A stretch of 64,000 nucleotides of DNA, taken from Streptomyces clavifer. GTDB lineage: Bacteria > Actinomycetota > Actinomycetes > Streptomycetales > Streptomycetaceae. How positions within the stretch are numbered: the first letter of the stretch is position 1; each line of letters starts with the position of its first letter. Of this stretch, positions 16,790 through 24,973 are shown in pieces. Under the pieces are notes generated by a model. It was not told where the DNA came from. It saw only the letters and a list, made by a program, of their open reading frames with translations, and made no database searches. Location: NCBI GenBank assembly GCA_014651175.1, contig BMWJ01000022.1, positions 1-64,000 of the forward strand, in the 5' to 3' direction. Made by a program: the position numbers and the translations under genes.

Positions 16790-17920
16790 GTGCGCCCGGC
16801 AACAGCGACGGCAGCAGCCGTCACCACGATCCTCGGCGCCGGAGCGGCAGCGGTCGCGGCCGGCCGGTACGCCAGCGACGCCGCCCTCGGGGCCCCGTCG
16901 CCCCGCCCCCTGCCCGGGGACCGCAGACTCACCGTGCACGCCGCGGGGGCCGGGCAGATCGCCCTGACCCGCTCCTTCGCCGCGCTGCGCCCCGGCACGT
17001 ACGGGCTGGCCGGCCGCGGCGTCCACGCCGTCGTCGGCCCGGTCACCGGTACCGCGCCGGAGGGCTCCGCCGACACCGTCCTGCGGAGTCTGGAGCGCGT
17101 GAACCGCGGCAGCCTGCAGCGGGGGGCCAAGGTCCGCATGACTCCGGAGCTCCACACGGGAGACCCGCTCGGCGCCCTCGGCCTGGCCCACAAGGAGGTC
17201 GAGATCCCGGGCGAGCTGGGCTTCCTGCCCGCCTGGTTCGTGCCCGGTGCCCGCGACACCTGGGTGATCACCGTGCACGGCCTCGGCACCACCCGGGAAC
17301 ACCCCCTGAACGTGCTGGGATTCCTGCACGACCAGCAGTTCCCCGTGCTCGACCTGGCCTACCGCGGTGACGAAGGGGCTCCCCGCTCCCCGGACGGGCT
17401 CAGCCACCTCGGCGAGTCCGAATGGCGCGACCTCGACGCGGCCATCCGCTACGCCGTGCGCTACGGGGCGGAGAACGTCATCGTCCACGGCTGGTCCTCC
17501 GGCGCCGCCATGGCCCTGCACGCCGCCGTCAACTCCGCCCTCAGGGACCGCGTCAGCGGGCTCGTCCTGGACTCACCGGTCATGGACTGGGTGACCACCC
17601 TGCGCGCCCTGGCCACCGCCCGAGGCGTCCCCGCCGCACTGCTGCCCCTCGCGGTCCGCGCCGCCCAGGGGCGGACAGGGCTGCACGGCGCACCCCTCCT
17701 CGACACCTCCCTGCCGACGGCGCTGCACGCCCCGACCCTGATCTTCCACGGACCGGACGACACCCTGGCCCCCTGGCAGCCGTCCCGGGAACTCGCCGCG
17801 CGCCGCCCCGACCTGGTCACACTGCACTCCGTGCCCCGGGCTCCGCATGCGGCGATGTGGAATGCCGATCCGGCCGGTTACGAAGAGGCCCTCAGGCGCT
17901 TCCTCACGCCCCTGATGTGA
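16790..17920 (+). CDS. alpha/beta hydrolase, probably membrane-associated
   Basis: 376 aa. A short hydrophobic N-terminus (ATAAAVTTILGAGAAAVAAG) may be a signal or anchor. After about 150 residues of unassigned N-terminal region comes the hydrolase core: VITVHGLGTTREH (oxyanion region), nucleophile serine in IVHGWSSGAAMAL (G-x-S-x-G variant GWSSG), acid residue probably in IFHGPDDTLAPW, and histidine in SVPRAPHAAMWN. This resembles the prolyl-oligopeptidase-like or BAAT-like hydrolases of streptomycetes. The substrate is unknown. The GTG start gives the hydrophobic N-terminus; the open frame upstream is a shadow of the aldolase. Confidence 0.8.
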   Translation: MRPATATAAAVTTILGAGAAAVAAGRYASDAALGAPSPRPLPGDRRLTVHAAGAGQIALTRSFAALRPGTYGLAGRGVHAVVGPVTGTAPEGSADTVLRSLERVNRGSLQRGAKVRMTPELHTGDPLGALGLAHKEVEIPGELGFLPAWFVPGARDTWVITVHGLGTTREHPLNVLGFLHDQQFPVLDLAYRGDEGAPRSPDGLSHLGESEWRDLDAAIRYAVRYGAENVIVHGWSSGAAMALHAAVNSALRDRVSGLVLDSPVMDWVTTLRALATARGVPAALLPLAVRAAQGRTGLHGAPLLDTSLPTALHAPTLIFHGPDDTLAPWQPSRELAARRPDLVTLHSVPRAPHAAMWNADPAGYEEALRRFLTPLM

Positions 17921-18029
17921 GGTGATGGGATGGAACGGCCCAGTTGGTGACCGGGCCGGAGGCCCTCCCGCACGCCCTCGATCCGGCTTCCGTTTGGGCT
18001 TTCGGGCCGTCAGAGGCAAGACTGCTCCC

Positions 18030-19409
18030 GTGACGTCCCGTACCCCGCGCGACTCCAGGCTGCGACTTGTCCGCCCGCGACCCCTTGCCACCGCCCGCAA
18101 GGCCGTGACCACCCGGCGCACCAGGCCGGCCCCCCGCCCACCCGAGGGCACACCGCCCCCTGCCGAACTGGCCCGTCAGGCCAGGGCCGTACTGGCCGAC
18201 GCCGTGCGGATCGCCCACTGGGCCGCAGGCGGTGCGAGCCCCGGCGCCGCCCCGCTCGCCGCCCGGGCCCTCGAACGGGCCGCCGCGGCACTGGACGTGT
18301 CCCCGGCGCAGGTGCAGGCCGGCTGGGACCGCGCCAGGCTCGCCGGTCTGATCGAACTGCACGGCGACACCGCGCGCCCCGGCTGGCGGCTGCGTGCCTG
18401 GGACCGTGACGACTCCGCCGTGCTCCGCGGCTGGGTGGCGCTCTTCGACGCGTGGTCACTCGTCCACGCGGCACCCGAGGGCATAGAGGCCGGCGCGGTC
18501 GCCGAGGCCGTCGAGGCCGTACCCCAGGTGCTCTCCCTGCTGCAGCTCTCGGCGGGGCCGGTCACCGTGCCCGCACTCCTCGACCTCCTCGGCCAGCGCG
18601 TCGCCGAACTCCACGAGGAGCGCTGCGAGGTGCCCTACGGGCCGCAGCCGCAGCCGGACCCCGGCCCCGCCGCGGGGCAGCCCGCGGACCTGAACGCGCT
18701 GCTGCTCGACTGGGCCCTGGAAGGCCTCGCCGCCGTCGGCGCGCTCACCCTCGGCGCCGGACACGCCACCCTCACGCCCCTGGGCAACTGGGCGGTGTGG
18801 GTCAAGCTGGAACAGATCTGCGTCGCGGCCCAGAGCCCGGCGGGAAACATCGAGCAGTCCGCCGCCGACATGCTGCTCGGCTGCGCACGTCTCACCCCGG
18901 GGCCGGCCCGCGCCGAATACCGGGCCTGGATCGCCGCCCGGACCGTCGGCAGCGCCGTGGCCGAGCTGCTGGTCGTGGCCCGCGGCCAGGACGCCCTGCT
19001 GCGCGGCCTCGCGTTCGAGGCGCTGCGCGTAGTCGGCGCCCCCGCCGAACCGGTGGTGCGCTCCGTCGTCACCGAACCGCCCCTGCGCCCGTACGCGCTG
19101 CTCTGGCTCGCCGAGTACGAGGGCGCCGACCCGGACGACGCGCAGGACGTCCTCAGCCGCGAGGAAGCCACCTGGCTCTGGGTCGACACCGCCGCGGCCG
19201 TGGCCGACCACGGTGAGACGGGGCTGCTGGTGCGCCACCTCGACTCCGCCGTCCAGGGCACGGTCCCCGCGCTGCTCGACGAGGTCAGAGCCATCGGGCA
19301 CCCGCGCACCGTCCAGGTGCTGGTGGCCCTGGCCGCGGCCCACCCGGACCCGGCCCTCGCCAAGGCCGTGCGCCGTGCGGCCTTCCAGGTGCACACCGGC
19401 GGCGAGTAG
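18030..19409 (+). CDS. conserved actinobacterial protein of unknown function
   Basis: 459 aa, Ala/Leu-rich and probably soluble. After a basic, Pro-rich N-terminus (1-45), helical segments contain phrases such as LDVSPAQVQAGWDRARLAGLIE and ITLTPLGNW-like LTPLGNWAVWVK, as in winged-helix or plant-type LysM-less regulators, but I cannot assign a domain. The C-terminal half looks like HEAT-type repeats (FEALRVVGAPAEPVVRS; EVRAIGHPRTVQVLVALA). The start is uncertain: the frame opens at 17922, but GTG 18030 gives a typical basic N-terminus. It ends 30 bases before the convergent VOC gene. Confidence 0.6.
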   Translation: MTSRTPRDSRLRLVRPRPLATARKAVTTRRTRPAPRPPEGTPPPAELARQARAVLADAVRIAHWAAGGASPGAAPLAARALERAAAALDVSPAQVQAGWDRARLAGLIELHGDTARPGWRLRAWDRDDSAVLRGWVALFDAWSLVHAAPEGIEAGAVAEAVEAVPQVLSLLQLSAGPVTVPALLDLLGQRVAELHEERCEVPYGPQPQPDPGPAAGQPADLNALLLDWALEGLAAVGALTLGAGHATLTPLGNWAVWVKLEQICVAAQSPAGNIEQSAADMLLGCARLTPGPARAEYRAWIAARTVGSAVAELLVVARGQDALLRGLAFEALRVVGAPAEPVVRSVVTEPPLRPYALLWLAEYEGADPDDAQDVLSREEATWLWVDTAAAVADHGETGLLVRHLDSAVQGTVPALLDEVRAIGHPRTVQVLVALAAAHPDPALAKAVRRAAFQVHTGGE

Positions 19410-19439
19410 TCCCGGAACGAGGCGCTCCGGGGGAGGCGG

Positions 19440-19850
19440 TCAGCCCGCGGCCCCCGGGGCGTACGTCCCGAAGCTCCAGACGTTGCCCTCCGCGTCCCGT
19501 GCCATGAAGTCGCGCGAGCCGTAGTCCTGGTCGGTGGGCGGCATCAGGATCTCCACGCCGTGCTCCACCGCCCGCGCGTGGAGCACGTCCACGTCGTTCA
19601 CGACCACGTAGACCCCCGAGGGCCCCGCGCCGGCCATCGCCCCGGCGAACACGCCCGCGCCCCCCTTGGAACCGAGCATCACCCTGCCGTTGCCGCAGGA
19701 CAGCTCCGCGTGGAGCACGCTGCCGTCCTCGCCCTCGTACACCGCCTCCTCGGTGAACCCCAGGGCGCCGGTGAGCATGCTGATCGCCGCCCGCGCGTCG
19801 TCGTACAGAACTGTCGGAAAGATCGTCGGTGCACCGCCCGTGCCGACCAT
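19440..19850 (-). CDS. VOC-superfamily protein (glyoxalase/bleomycin-resistance-like)
   Basis: 136 aa, one vicinal-oxygen-chelate domain of two beta-alpha-beta-beta-beta modules. It starts PTIFPTVLYDDARAAI, continues through LGFTEEAVYEGEDGSVLHAEL, and ends SRDFMARDAEGNVWSFGTY, the usual DPEGN-like closing strand. Such proteins bind small ligands or catalyse metal-dependent chemistry; no substrate can be named. I prefer ATG 19850, because GGAAGAGGG is 8 bases upstream of it but directly abuts the alternative GTG at 19859. Confidence 0.8.
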   Translation of the reverse strand: MVGTGGAPTIFPTVLYDDARAAISMLTGALGFTEEAVYEGEDGSVLHAELSCGNGRVMLGSKGGAGVFAGAMAGAGPSGVYVVVNDVDVLHARAVEHGVEILMPPTDQDYGSRDFMARDAEGNVWSFGTYAPGAAG

Positions 19851-20139
19851 CGCGCACACCCTCTTCCTGTCCCGTCCGGTGGATCCATGGTGATCCGCGT
19901 CTCAGTGTTCCACCGGAGACAGGAGGCGCGCGTCCGGAGGTGTCCGGGCCGCCGGCGCCGTCGAGCCGCACCGGGCGCACAGCGCCATCTGCTGGGGCCG
20001 GGGAGCCTTATCCCGCCGACCTGTGCCGCATATCGGCCAGTTCGTCGCGGTGCGCCCCTTGTGTGTCGTAACGCTCCGTGGCGGTGACGGACCGGAGCAC
20101 GCGGAAAAGCAGGTGGACACCGCCAGTAGAATGAGCCCC
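19851..20139. other. intergenic region, divergent VOC/ABC-F promoters
   Basis: About 290 bases. Short open frames here (for example 19902-20141 minus) have no family features. Promoter elements for the ABC-F leader lie at its right end. Nothing else is recognisable. Confidence 0.4.
20127..20132 (+). promoter_or_regulatory. putative -10 (TAGAAT) before the ABC-F leader ORF
   Basis: TAGAAT is an excellent match to the housekeeping -10 and ends 7 bases before the ATG of the 7-codon ORF, so that ORF would be translated from a leaderless mRNA. Confidence 0.45.
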
Positions 20140-20163
20140 ATGGCAATTCTCCTTGTGCATTAG
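20140..20163 (+). CDS. 7-codon putative regulatory leader peptide (MAILLVH)
   Basis: ATG at 20140, stop TAG at 20161-20163. It precedes the ABC-F ATPase start by 61 bases and follows a consensus-like -10 by 7 bases. A hairpin (20163-20169 with 20196-20202) follows immediately. The arrangement is like the attenuation leaders of antibiotic-resistance ABC-F genes, where a stalled ribosome on a short peptide changes mRNA folding. Function is inferred from arrangement only. Confidence 0.4.
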   Translation: MAILLVH

Positions 20164-20224
20164 ACGGCGTCGAGTCGTGAGCCCGTAAGTCCCTCCGCCG
20201 TCCATACCGCCCTGGAGTTTTACC

Positions 20225-21823
20225 GTGATCACCGCTTCCGGCATCGAGCTGCGTGCCGGCGCCCGCATCCTCATCGAGTCCGCCTCCTTCCGTATCGCCA
20301 AGGGCGACCGCATCGGTCTGGTCGGCCGCAACGGCGCGGGCAAGACCACGCTCACCAAGTGCCTCGCGGGCGAGGGGACCCCGGCCGGCGGAACCATCAC
20401 GCGTGGCGGCGAGGTCGGCTACCTTCCGCAGGACCCGCGCACCGGCGACCTCGATGTCCTGGCCCGCGACCGCATCCTCTCCGCCCGCGGGCTCGACGAG
20501 ATCCTGCGCAAGATGCGGGAGAACGAGGAGCGGATGGCGAACGGCAAGGGCGCCACCCGTGAGAAGGCCATGAAGCGGTACGAGCGCCTGGAGACGGAGT
20601 TCCTCACCAAGGGCGGATACGCCGCCGAGGCCGAGGCCGCCACCATCGCCGCCGCGCTGAGCCTGCCCGACCGGGTGCTCGGCCAGCCGCTGCACACGCT
20701 CTCCGGTGGTCAGCGCCGTCGCGTCGAGCTCGCCCGCATCCTGTTCTCGGACGCCGACACCCTGCTCCTGGACGAGCCCACCAACCACCTGGACGCCGAC
20801 TCGATCGTCTGGCTGCGCGACTACCTCAAGAGCTACCGCGGCGGCTTCATCGTGATCTCGCACGATGTCGAGCTCGTCGAGACCGTGGTCAACAAGGTGT
20901 TCTACCTCGACGCCAACCGTGCCCAGATCGACGTCTACAACATGGGCTGGAAGCTCTACCAGCAGCAGCGCGAGGCCGACGAGAAGCGCCGCAAGCGTGA
21001 GCGCCAGAACGCCGAGAAGAAGGCCGCGACCCTCAACGCGCAGGCCGACAAGATGCGCGCCAAGGCGACCAAGACCGTCGCCGCGCAGAACATGGCCAAG
21101 CGCGCCGACCGGCTGCTCTCGGGTCTGGAGGCCGTGCGCGTCTCGGACAAGGTCGCCAAGCTGCGCTTCCCCGACCCCTCCCCGTGCGGCAAGACCCCGC
21201 TGATGGCGGAGGGCCTGTCCAAGTCGTACGGCTCGCTCGAGATCTTCACCGATGTGGACCTCGCCATCGACAAGGGCTCCCGGGTCGTCATCCTCGGCCT
21301 CAACGGCGCGGGCAAGACCACCCTGCTCCGTCTCCTCGGTGGTGCCGAGAAGGCCGACACCGGCGAGATCATCCAGGGTCACGGTCTCAAGCTCGGCTAC
21401 TACGCGCAGGAGCACGAGACGCTCGACCCGGAGCGCACGGTCCTGGAGAACATGCGCTCGGCGGCACCCGACCTCGACCTCGTCGCGGTCCGCAAGACGC
21501 TCGGTTCGTTCCTGTTCTCCGGGGACGACGTCGACAAGCCCGCCGGGGTGCTCTCCGGTGGTGAGAAGACCCGCCTCGCCCTGGCGACCCTGGTCGTGTC
21601 GTCCGCCAACGTGCTCCTGCTCGACGAGCCGACGAACAACCTGGACCCGGCCAGCCGCGAGGAGATCCTCGGGGCCCTGCGCACCTACAAGGGCGCCGTC
21701 GTCCTCGTCACCCACGACGAGGGCGCGGTCGAGGCGCTCCAGCCGGAGCGGATCATCCTGCTGCCCGACGGGGTCGAGGACCTCTGGGGTGCGGACTACC
21801 GGGACCTGGTGTCCCTCGCCTGA
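20225..21823 (+). CDS. ABC-F family ATPase (Rv1473-like)
   Basis: 532 aa with two ABC domains and no membrane helices. ABC1: Walker A GRNGAGKTT (34-42), signature LSGGQRRRVELAR, Walker B LLLDEPTNHLD. A charged helical P-site-tertiary-type linker (about 240-320, QQQREADEKRRKRERQN) follows. ABC2: GLNGAGKTT, LSGGEKTRLALA, LLLDEPTNNLD. ABC-F proteins act on the ribosome, in translation control or antibiotic protection. The N-terminus MITASGIELRAGARIL resembles mycobacterial Rv1473. The next genes, the small HTH protein and the crotonase, match the Rv1472-Rv1473A neighbourhood. Start GTG with GGAG 8 bases upstream. A 7-codon leader ORF precedes it. Confidence 0.92.
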   Translation: MITASGIELRAGARILIESASFRIAKGDRIGLVGRNGAGKTTLTKCLAGEGTPAGGTITRGGEVGYLPQDPRTGDLDVLARDRILSARGLDEILRKMRENEERMANGKGATREKAMKRYERLETEFLTKGGYAAEAEAATIAAALSLPDRVLGQPLHTLSGGQRRRVELARILFSDADTLLLDEPTNHLDADSIVWLRDYLKSYRGGFIVISHDVELVETVVNKVFYLDANRAQIDVYNMGWKLYQQQREADEKRRKRERQNAEKKAATLNAQADKMRAKATKTVAAQNMAKRADRLLSGLEAVRVSDKVAKLRFPDPSPCGKTPLMAEGLSKSYGSLEIFTDVDLAIDKGSRVVILGLNGAGKTTLLRLLGGAEKADTGEIIQGHGLKLGYYAQEHETLDPERTVLENMRSAAPDLDLVAVRKTLGSFLFSGDDVDKPAGVLSGGEKTRLALATLVVSSANVLLLDEPTNNLDPASREEILGALRTYKGAVVLVTHDEGAVEALQPERIILLPDGVEDLWGADYRDLVSLA

Positions 21824-22180
21824 TCCCGCGGCGGCGTCCTGAACCCTCCCGGCGCCGGGTGATCCACCGCGTATGGATCATTCGGCCCATGTGTGATCCA
21901 TCATCTGGGTGAGCGTGTCTCGTACCCCGGCGCGGCGCCCGGCGGAGACCCGTCGTCCGCGCGGGTCCGGGGCTCTCCTTCCCGTACCGCGCTGACCTGG
22001 TGGTTCTCCCGGGTGACTGCCCGTTTCGACCCTTCGAGCCCTCCGAATGACAGATTCCGTTTGTGTCGAAGCGCTCCGGAGCGCCGAATCCTGTCGTACG
22101 GACCTTGCCGAATGGGTGGCCAGGAAGCCCGGTAGGGGTGATCATGAGAGTCCAGAGCGCACTTCCTTGAGGAGGCACGG
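21824..22180. other. intergenic region upstream of gbn
   Basis: 357 bases with no credible gene. It holds a cluster of GATC-containing heptamers (21860-21900) and a good Shine-Dalgarno (GAGGAGG, about 22169-22175) for gbn. The repeats are listed separately. Confidence 0.55.
21860..21900. repeat. three TGATCCA heptamers, two forming an inverted repeat
   Basis: TGATCCA at 21860-21866, its inverse TGGATCA at 21874-21880 (7-base spacer) and TGATCCA again at 21894-21900. All contain GATC, the reported recognition core of the nucleoid protein Gbn encoded just downstream, so they may be autoregulatory sites. Further GATC at 21822 and 22140. Confidence 0.55.
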
Positions 22181-22402
22181 GTGGCCGAGACTCTGAAGAA
22201 GGGCAGCCGGGTAACCGGCGCCGCGCGCGACAAGCTCGCGGCAGACCTGAAGAAGAAGTACGACTCCGGTGCGAGCATCCGGGCGCTGGCCGAGGAAACC
22301 GGCCGCTCCTACGGGTTCGTCCACCGGATGCTCAGTGAATCCGGGGTCACGCTGCGAGGACGCGGCGGGGCGACTCGGGGCAAGAAGGCCGCTTCGGCCT
22401 GA
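22181..22402 (+). CDS. gbn: GATC-binding nucleoid-associated protein Gbn (small HTH protein)
   Basis: 73 aa, basic. The sequence is lysine-rich at both ends (ETLKKGSRVTG; RGKKAASA) with a central helix-turn-helix (about 26-52: GASIRALAEETGRSYGFVHR). It matches the actinobacterial family containing S. coelicolor SCO1839, described as Gbn, and mycobacterial Rv1473A. Gbn binds DNA at GATC-containing sites and affects development and antibiotic production. The GTG start has a strong GAGGAGG 5-6 bases upstream. It sits between the ABC-F gene and the crotonase, a conserved order. Confidence 0.9.
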   Translation: MAETLKKGSRVTGAARDKLAADLKKKYDSGASIRALAEETGRSYGFVHRMLSESGVTLRGRGGATRGKKAASA

Positions 22403-22558
22403 CGGCGGGCAGCGGTCCGGGGCAGGCGTACGCCCGCCCCCGGGGCTCACCGGAACACCGGGTGGCCACCCGGCCGGCCTCAGGGTCGTCCGGGTGGTTA
22501 CTGTTCAGTTCAGTTACTTGCCAGTAAGTGCTGACTGCACCCGATCCGGAGGCGTCCC

Positions 22559-23350
22559 ATGACCTCGCTCGACTCTGTGCTCGACAAGGACGGCGTACGG
22601 CTCGTCGTCGATGACGCGGTTGCCACGGTGACACTCGCCAATCCGGCCAAGCGCAACGCTCAGTCTCCCGCTCTGTGGCGGGCGTTGGCGGAGGCCGGAC
22701 GGGCACTGCCCGGCACCGTGCGGGTCGTCGTGCTGCGCGGCGAGGGCCAGTCCTTCTCCGCGGGTCTCGACCGGCAGGCGTTCACCCCCGAGGGCTTCGA
22801 CGGTGAGCCGTCCTTCATCGACATGGCGCGCGGCCCGGAGACGGAGCTCGACGCGACCATCGCCGAGTACCAGGAAGCGTTCACCTGGTGGCGCCGCAAC
22901 GACATCGTGTCGATCGCCGCCGTCCAGGGACACGCGATCGGGGCCGGTTTCCAGCTCGCCCTCGCGTGCGATCTGCGGATCGCCGCCGAGGACGTGCAGT
23001 TCGCCATGCGCGAGACCAGCCTCGGACTCGTCCCCGACCTCACGGGCACCCACCCCCTGGTGAACCTCGTGGGCTACGCCCGCGCTCTGGAGATCTGCGC
23101 CACCGGCCGCTACGTGCACGCCGAGGAGGCCGAGCGCACCGGTCTCGTCAACCTCGTGGTCCCCGCCGACCAGCTCGAAGGAGCGGCCCGCGACCTGGCC
23201 GCCGCACTGCTCGCCGCCCCGCGCGACGCGGTCGTCGAGACCAAGGCACTGCTCAGCGGTGCCGTCTCCCGTACGTACGAGGAGCAGCGCACCGCCGAGC
23301 GGGCCGCGCAGGGCCGCCGGCTGCGCGACCTCGCGGGCGTCACGGACTGA
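22559..23350 (+). CDS. enoyl-CoA hydratase/isomerase (crotonase) family protein
   Basis: 263 aa. Crotonase fold: the first oxyanion-hole strand is FSAGLDRQAF (about 65-74), the second is AAVQGHAIGAGFQLALACDLRIA (helix N-terminus at the GAG, about 124-126). MRETSLGLVPDLTGTHPL follows, with an Asp in place of the usual catalytic Glu region, so hydratase activity is not certain. The C-terminal trimerisation helices are present. It probably acts on a CoA thioester in fatty-acid or amino-acid catabolism. GGAGG lies about 5 bases before the ATG. Comparable to the mycobacterial echA gene beside Rv1473. Confidence 0.85.
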   Translation: MTSLDSVLDKDGVRLVVDDAVATVTLANPAKRNAQSPALWRALAEAGRALPGTVRVVVLRGEGQSFSAGLDRQAFTPEGFDGEPSFIDMARGPETELDATIAEYQEAFTWWRRNDIVSIAAVQGHAIGAGFQLALACDLRIAAEDVQFAMRETSLGLVPDLTGTHPLVNLVGYARALEICATGRYVHAEEAERTGLVNLVVPADQLEGAARDLAAALLAAPRDAVVETKALLSGAVSRTYEEQRTAERAAQGRRLRDLAGVTD

Positions 23351-23358
23351 CCCGTGGC

Positions 23359-23400
23359 GGGCCCTGCCCCGCCCCCCCCGTGGGCGGCGGGGCAGGGCCC
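23359..23400. terminator. bidirectional terminator between convergent genes
   Basis: Perfect 15-bp GC stem (23359-23373 with 23386-23400), 12-base loop, between the crotonase gene and the convergent P10-like gene. Confidence 0.82.
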
Positions 23401-23466
23401 GGTCCATGCCGGCCGTGACCAGGAACGCCGACGGCCACCGCTCGGACCGGGCGTCCCGCGTACGGG

Positions 23467-24159
23467 TCAGTCCCGGTCCACGACGAACGTGACCAGGACG
23501 GCCACCGTCGGGCTGCCGTCCACCGCGCCGGTCACCGCCTCGCGTACGGCCCGGGCCACATCGAGCGCCCGGTGGCTTCCGGCCGTCGCCAGCTCCACCC
23601 GGACATGCCCGGCGGCCATGTGCACCGGGCCGCCCAGCACCCGCGTCAGCGAGACGACCCCGGGCACTCCGGCGGCCGCCGCCCCGGCGACCCCGTCCGG
23701 CACTGCCTCACGCACCTCGGCCGGGGGCCGCCCGGGCCGCCCGGGCTCCTCGTCCAGCAGCTCCGTCACCCGGAGATTCACCTCGTCGACCACCAGACCG
23801 AGGCGTTCGGCCGCCACCGTCAGTGCCGAGCGCAGCGCGTCCGCGGTGGCGGGCAGGGGCCGCCGCGCGGTCGCGGCGAACCCCGCCTCGATCCGCAGTG
23901 GACCCGGTGGCAGCGCGCTCGGCGGCCCGGGAACCACCGGCTCCGGGGCCCCTTCCGCGTCGGCGGGGGCGATCCGCAGCGGTCCCAGCACCGCCCCGGA
24001 GCCCGCTGCGGCGTCCCGCAGCACCGCTGCCGCCGCCCGCTCCGCGATCCACGCACCGTCCGCGGCACCGCCCAAAGGGAGCAATCGGCCCAGACCGAGC
24101 CGTTGGCGTACCGCGGCGGTCCATCCCTCGGCCCGGTCCGGGCCGTCAGCCTTCGTCAT
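23467..24159 (-). CDS. Asp23-locus partner protein (annotated elsewhere as P10-like)
   Basis: 230 aa. No catalytic motif. Similar Streptomyces proteins beside Asp23 genes are often labelled 'nucleopolyhedrovirus P10 family', which is not informative. The chain shows two half-repeats of strand-strand-helix-helix-strand pattern: GPLRIEAGFAATARRP..., closing VDEVNLRVTEL (about 85-140), and GHVRVELATAGSHRALDV..., closing TVAVLVTFVVD (about 185-228). This resembles the Asp23 fold of the neighbouring proteins. ATG 24159 is chosen over the longer frame. Divergent from the asp23 operon with 93 bases between, so probably co-regulated. Confidence 0.65.
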   Translation of the reverse strand: MTKADGPDRAEGWTAAVRQRLGLGRLLPLGGAADGAWIAERAAAAVLRDAAAGSGAVLGPLRIAPADAEGAPEPVVPGPPSALPPGPLRIEAGFAATARRPLPATADALRSALTVAAERLGLVVDEVNLRVTELLDEEPGRPGRPPAEVREAVPDGVAGAAAAGVPGVVSLTRVLGGPVHMAAGHVRVELATAGSHRALDVARAVREAVTGAVDGSPTVAVLVTFVVDRD

Positions 24160-24252
24160 CACCCCAGCCTGCCGTATCCACGGCGCGTGGCGGGGCAAGC
24201 GCACTTACTGTGGGCCACGGAAGTTCAACCCGCCCCGAAGGGAAGAGCGGCG

Positions 24253-24747
24253 ATGACGGAGAGCTCACAGCGGAACCGGCCCGACAACCCCGGCGGTGTG
24301 CCCGGCGGGGACGACGGCAGGCAGAGTCAGTTCAGCAAGCGCGGCGGGGGAGACCCCGCGACCCGCGGCCGCACCACCATCGCCGACGGCGTGGTCGAGA
24401 AGATCGCCGGAATGGCGGCACGGGACGTCGTCGGTGTCCACGCGATGGGCAGCGGTATCTCCCGGACCTTCGGGGCCGTCCGCGACCGCGTTCCCGGTGG
24501 CAACAAGTCCGTGTCCCGCGGCGTCAAGGCGGAGGTCGGCGAATCGCAGGCCGCCCTCGACCTGGAGATCGTCGTCGACTACGGCGTGGCGATCAGCGAG
24601 GTGGCCCGCGACGTGCGCGAGAACGTCATCGCGGCGGTCGAGCGCATGACCGGGCTGGAAGTCGTCGAGGTCAACATCGCCGTGAGCGACGTCAAGCTGC
24701 CCGACGAGGAGGACGACGAGGACGAGTCCGGGGCACGCGTCCAGTAG
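24253..24747 (+). CDS. Asp23/Gls24 family envelope stress protein (first copy)
   Basis: 164 aa. Polar N-terminus (1-40), then the Asp23 domain: TTIADGVVEKIAGMAARDVVG (about 41-61), then KAEVGESQAALDLEIVVDYG, VARDVRENVIAAVERMTGLE and VVEVNIAVSDVKLP. The tail is acidic (DEEDDEDES). In Firmicutes Asp23 is tethered to the membrane by AmaP and mutants show cell-wall stress; here amaP is four genes downstream. ATG chosen with GAGCGGCG upstream; the longer upstream frame is a shadow. First gene of the operon 24253-26586. Confidence 0.9.
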   Translation: MTESSQRNRPDNPGGVPGGDDGRQSQFSKRGGGDPATRGRTTIADGVVEKIAGMAARDVVGVHAMGSGISRTFGAVRDRVPGGNKSVSRGVKAEVGESQAALDLEIVVDYGVAISEVARDVRENVIAAVERMTGLEVVEVNIAVSDVKLPDEEDDEDESGARVQ

Positions 24748-24781
24748 ACCTCTCACCCGAGGCAGTTGAGGAGCACACACG

Positions 24782-24973
24782 ATGAGCATGGCTGTGGTCG
24801 GCCTGATGGCCGGCATGGCGCTCGGTTTCGCCGGATACTTCGGCGGCTTCGGGGCCTTTCTGCTGGTCGCCGCACTGGGTGCGGTCGGCTTCGTCGCCGG
24901 CCGGTTCCTGGACGGAGACCTGGAACCCGGCGACTTCTTCCGGAGTCGCGAGCGCGGCGACCGGCGCCCGTGA
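24782..24973 (+). CDS. small membrane protein in the Asp23 operon
   Basis: 63 aa, mostly one long hydrophobic hairpin (about 3-42, Gly/Ala-rich) followed by an acidic then basic tail (FLDGDLEPGDFF, RSRERGDRRP). Similar small membrane proteins accompany Asp23 genes in other actinobacteria. It overlaps the next gene by 4 bases (GTGA). Likely a membrane partner of the Asp23 proteins, by position. Confidence 0.78.
   Translation: MSMAVVGLMAGMALGFAGYFGGFGAFLLVAALGAVGFVAGRFLDGDLEPGDFFRSRERGDRRP

Noticed and set aside
19902-20141. 79-codon minus-strand frame with a lipoprotein-like start
   Set aside because: The signal-like start is not followed by any recognisable domain, and it runs antisense through the ABC-F leader promoter.
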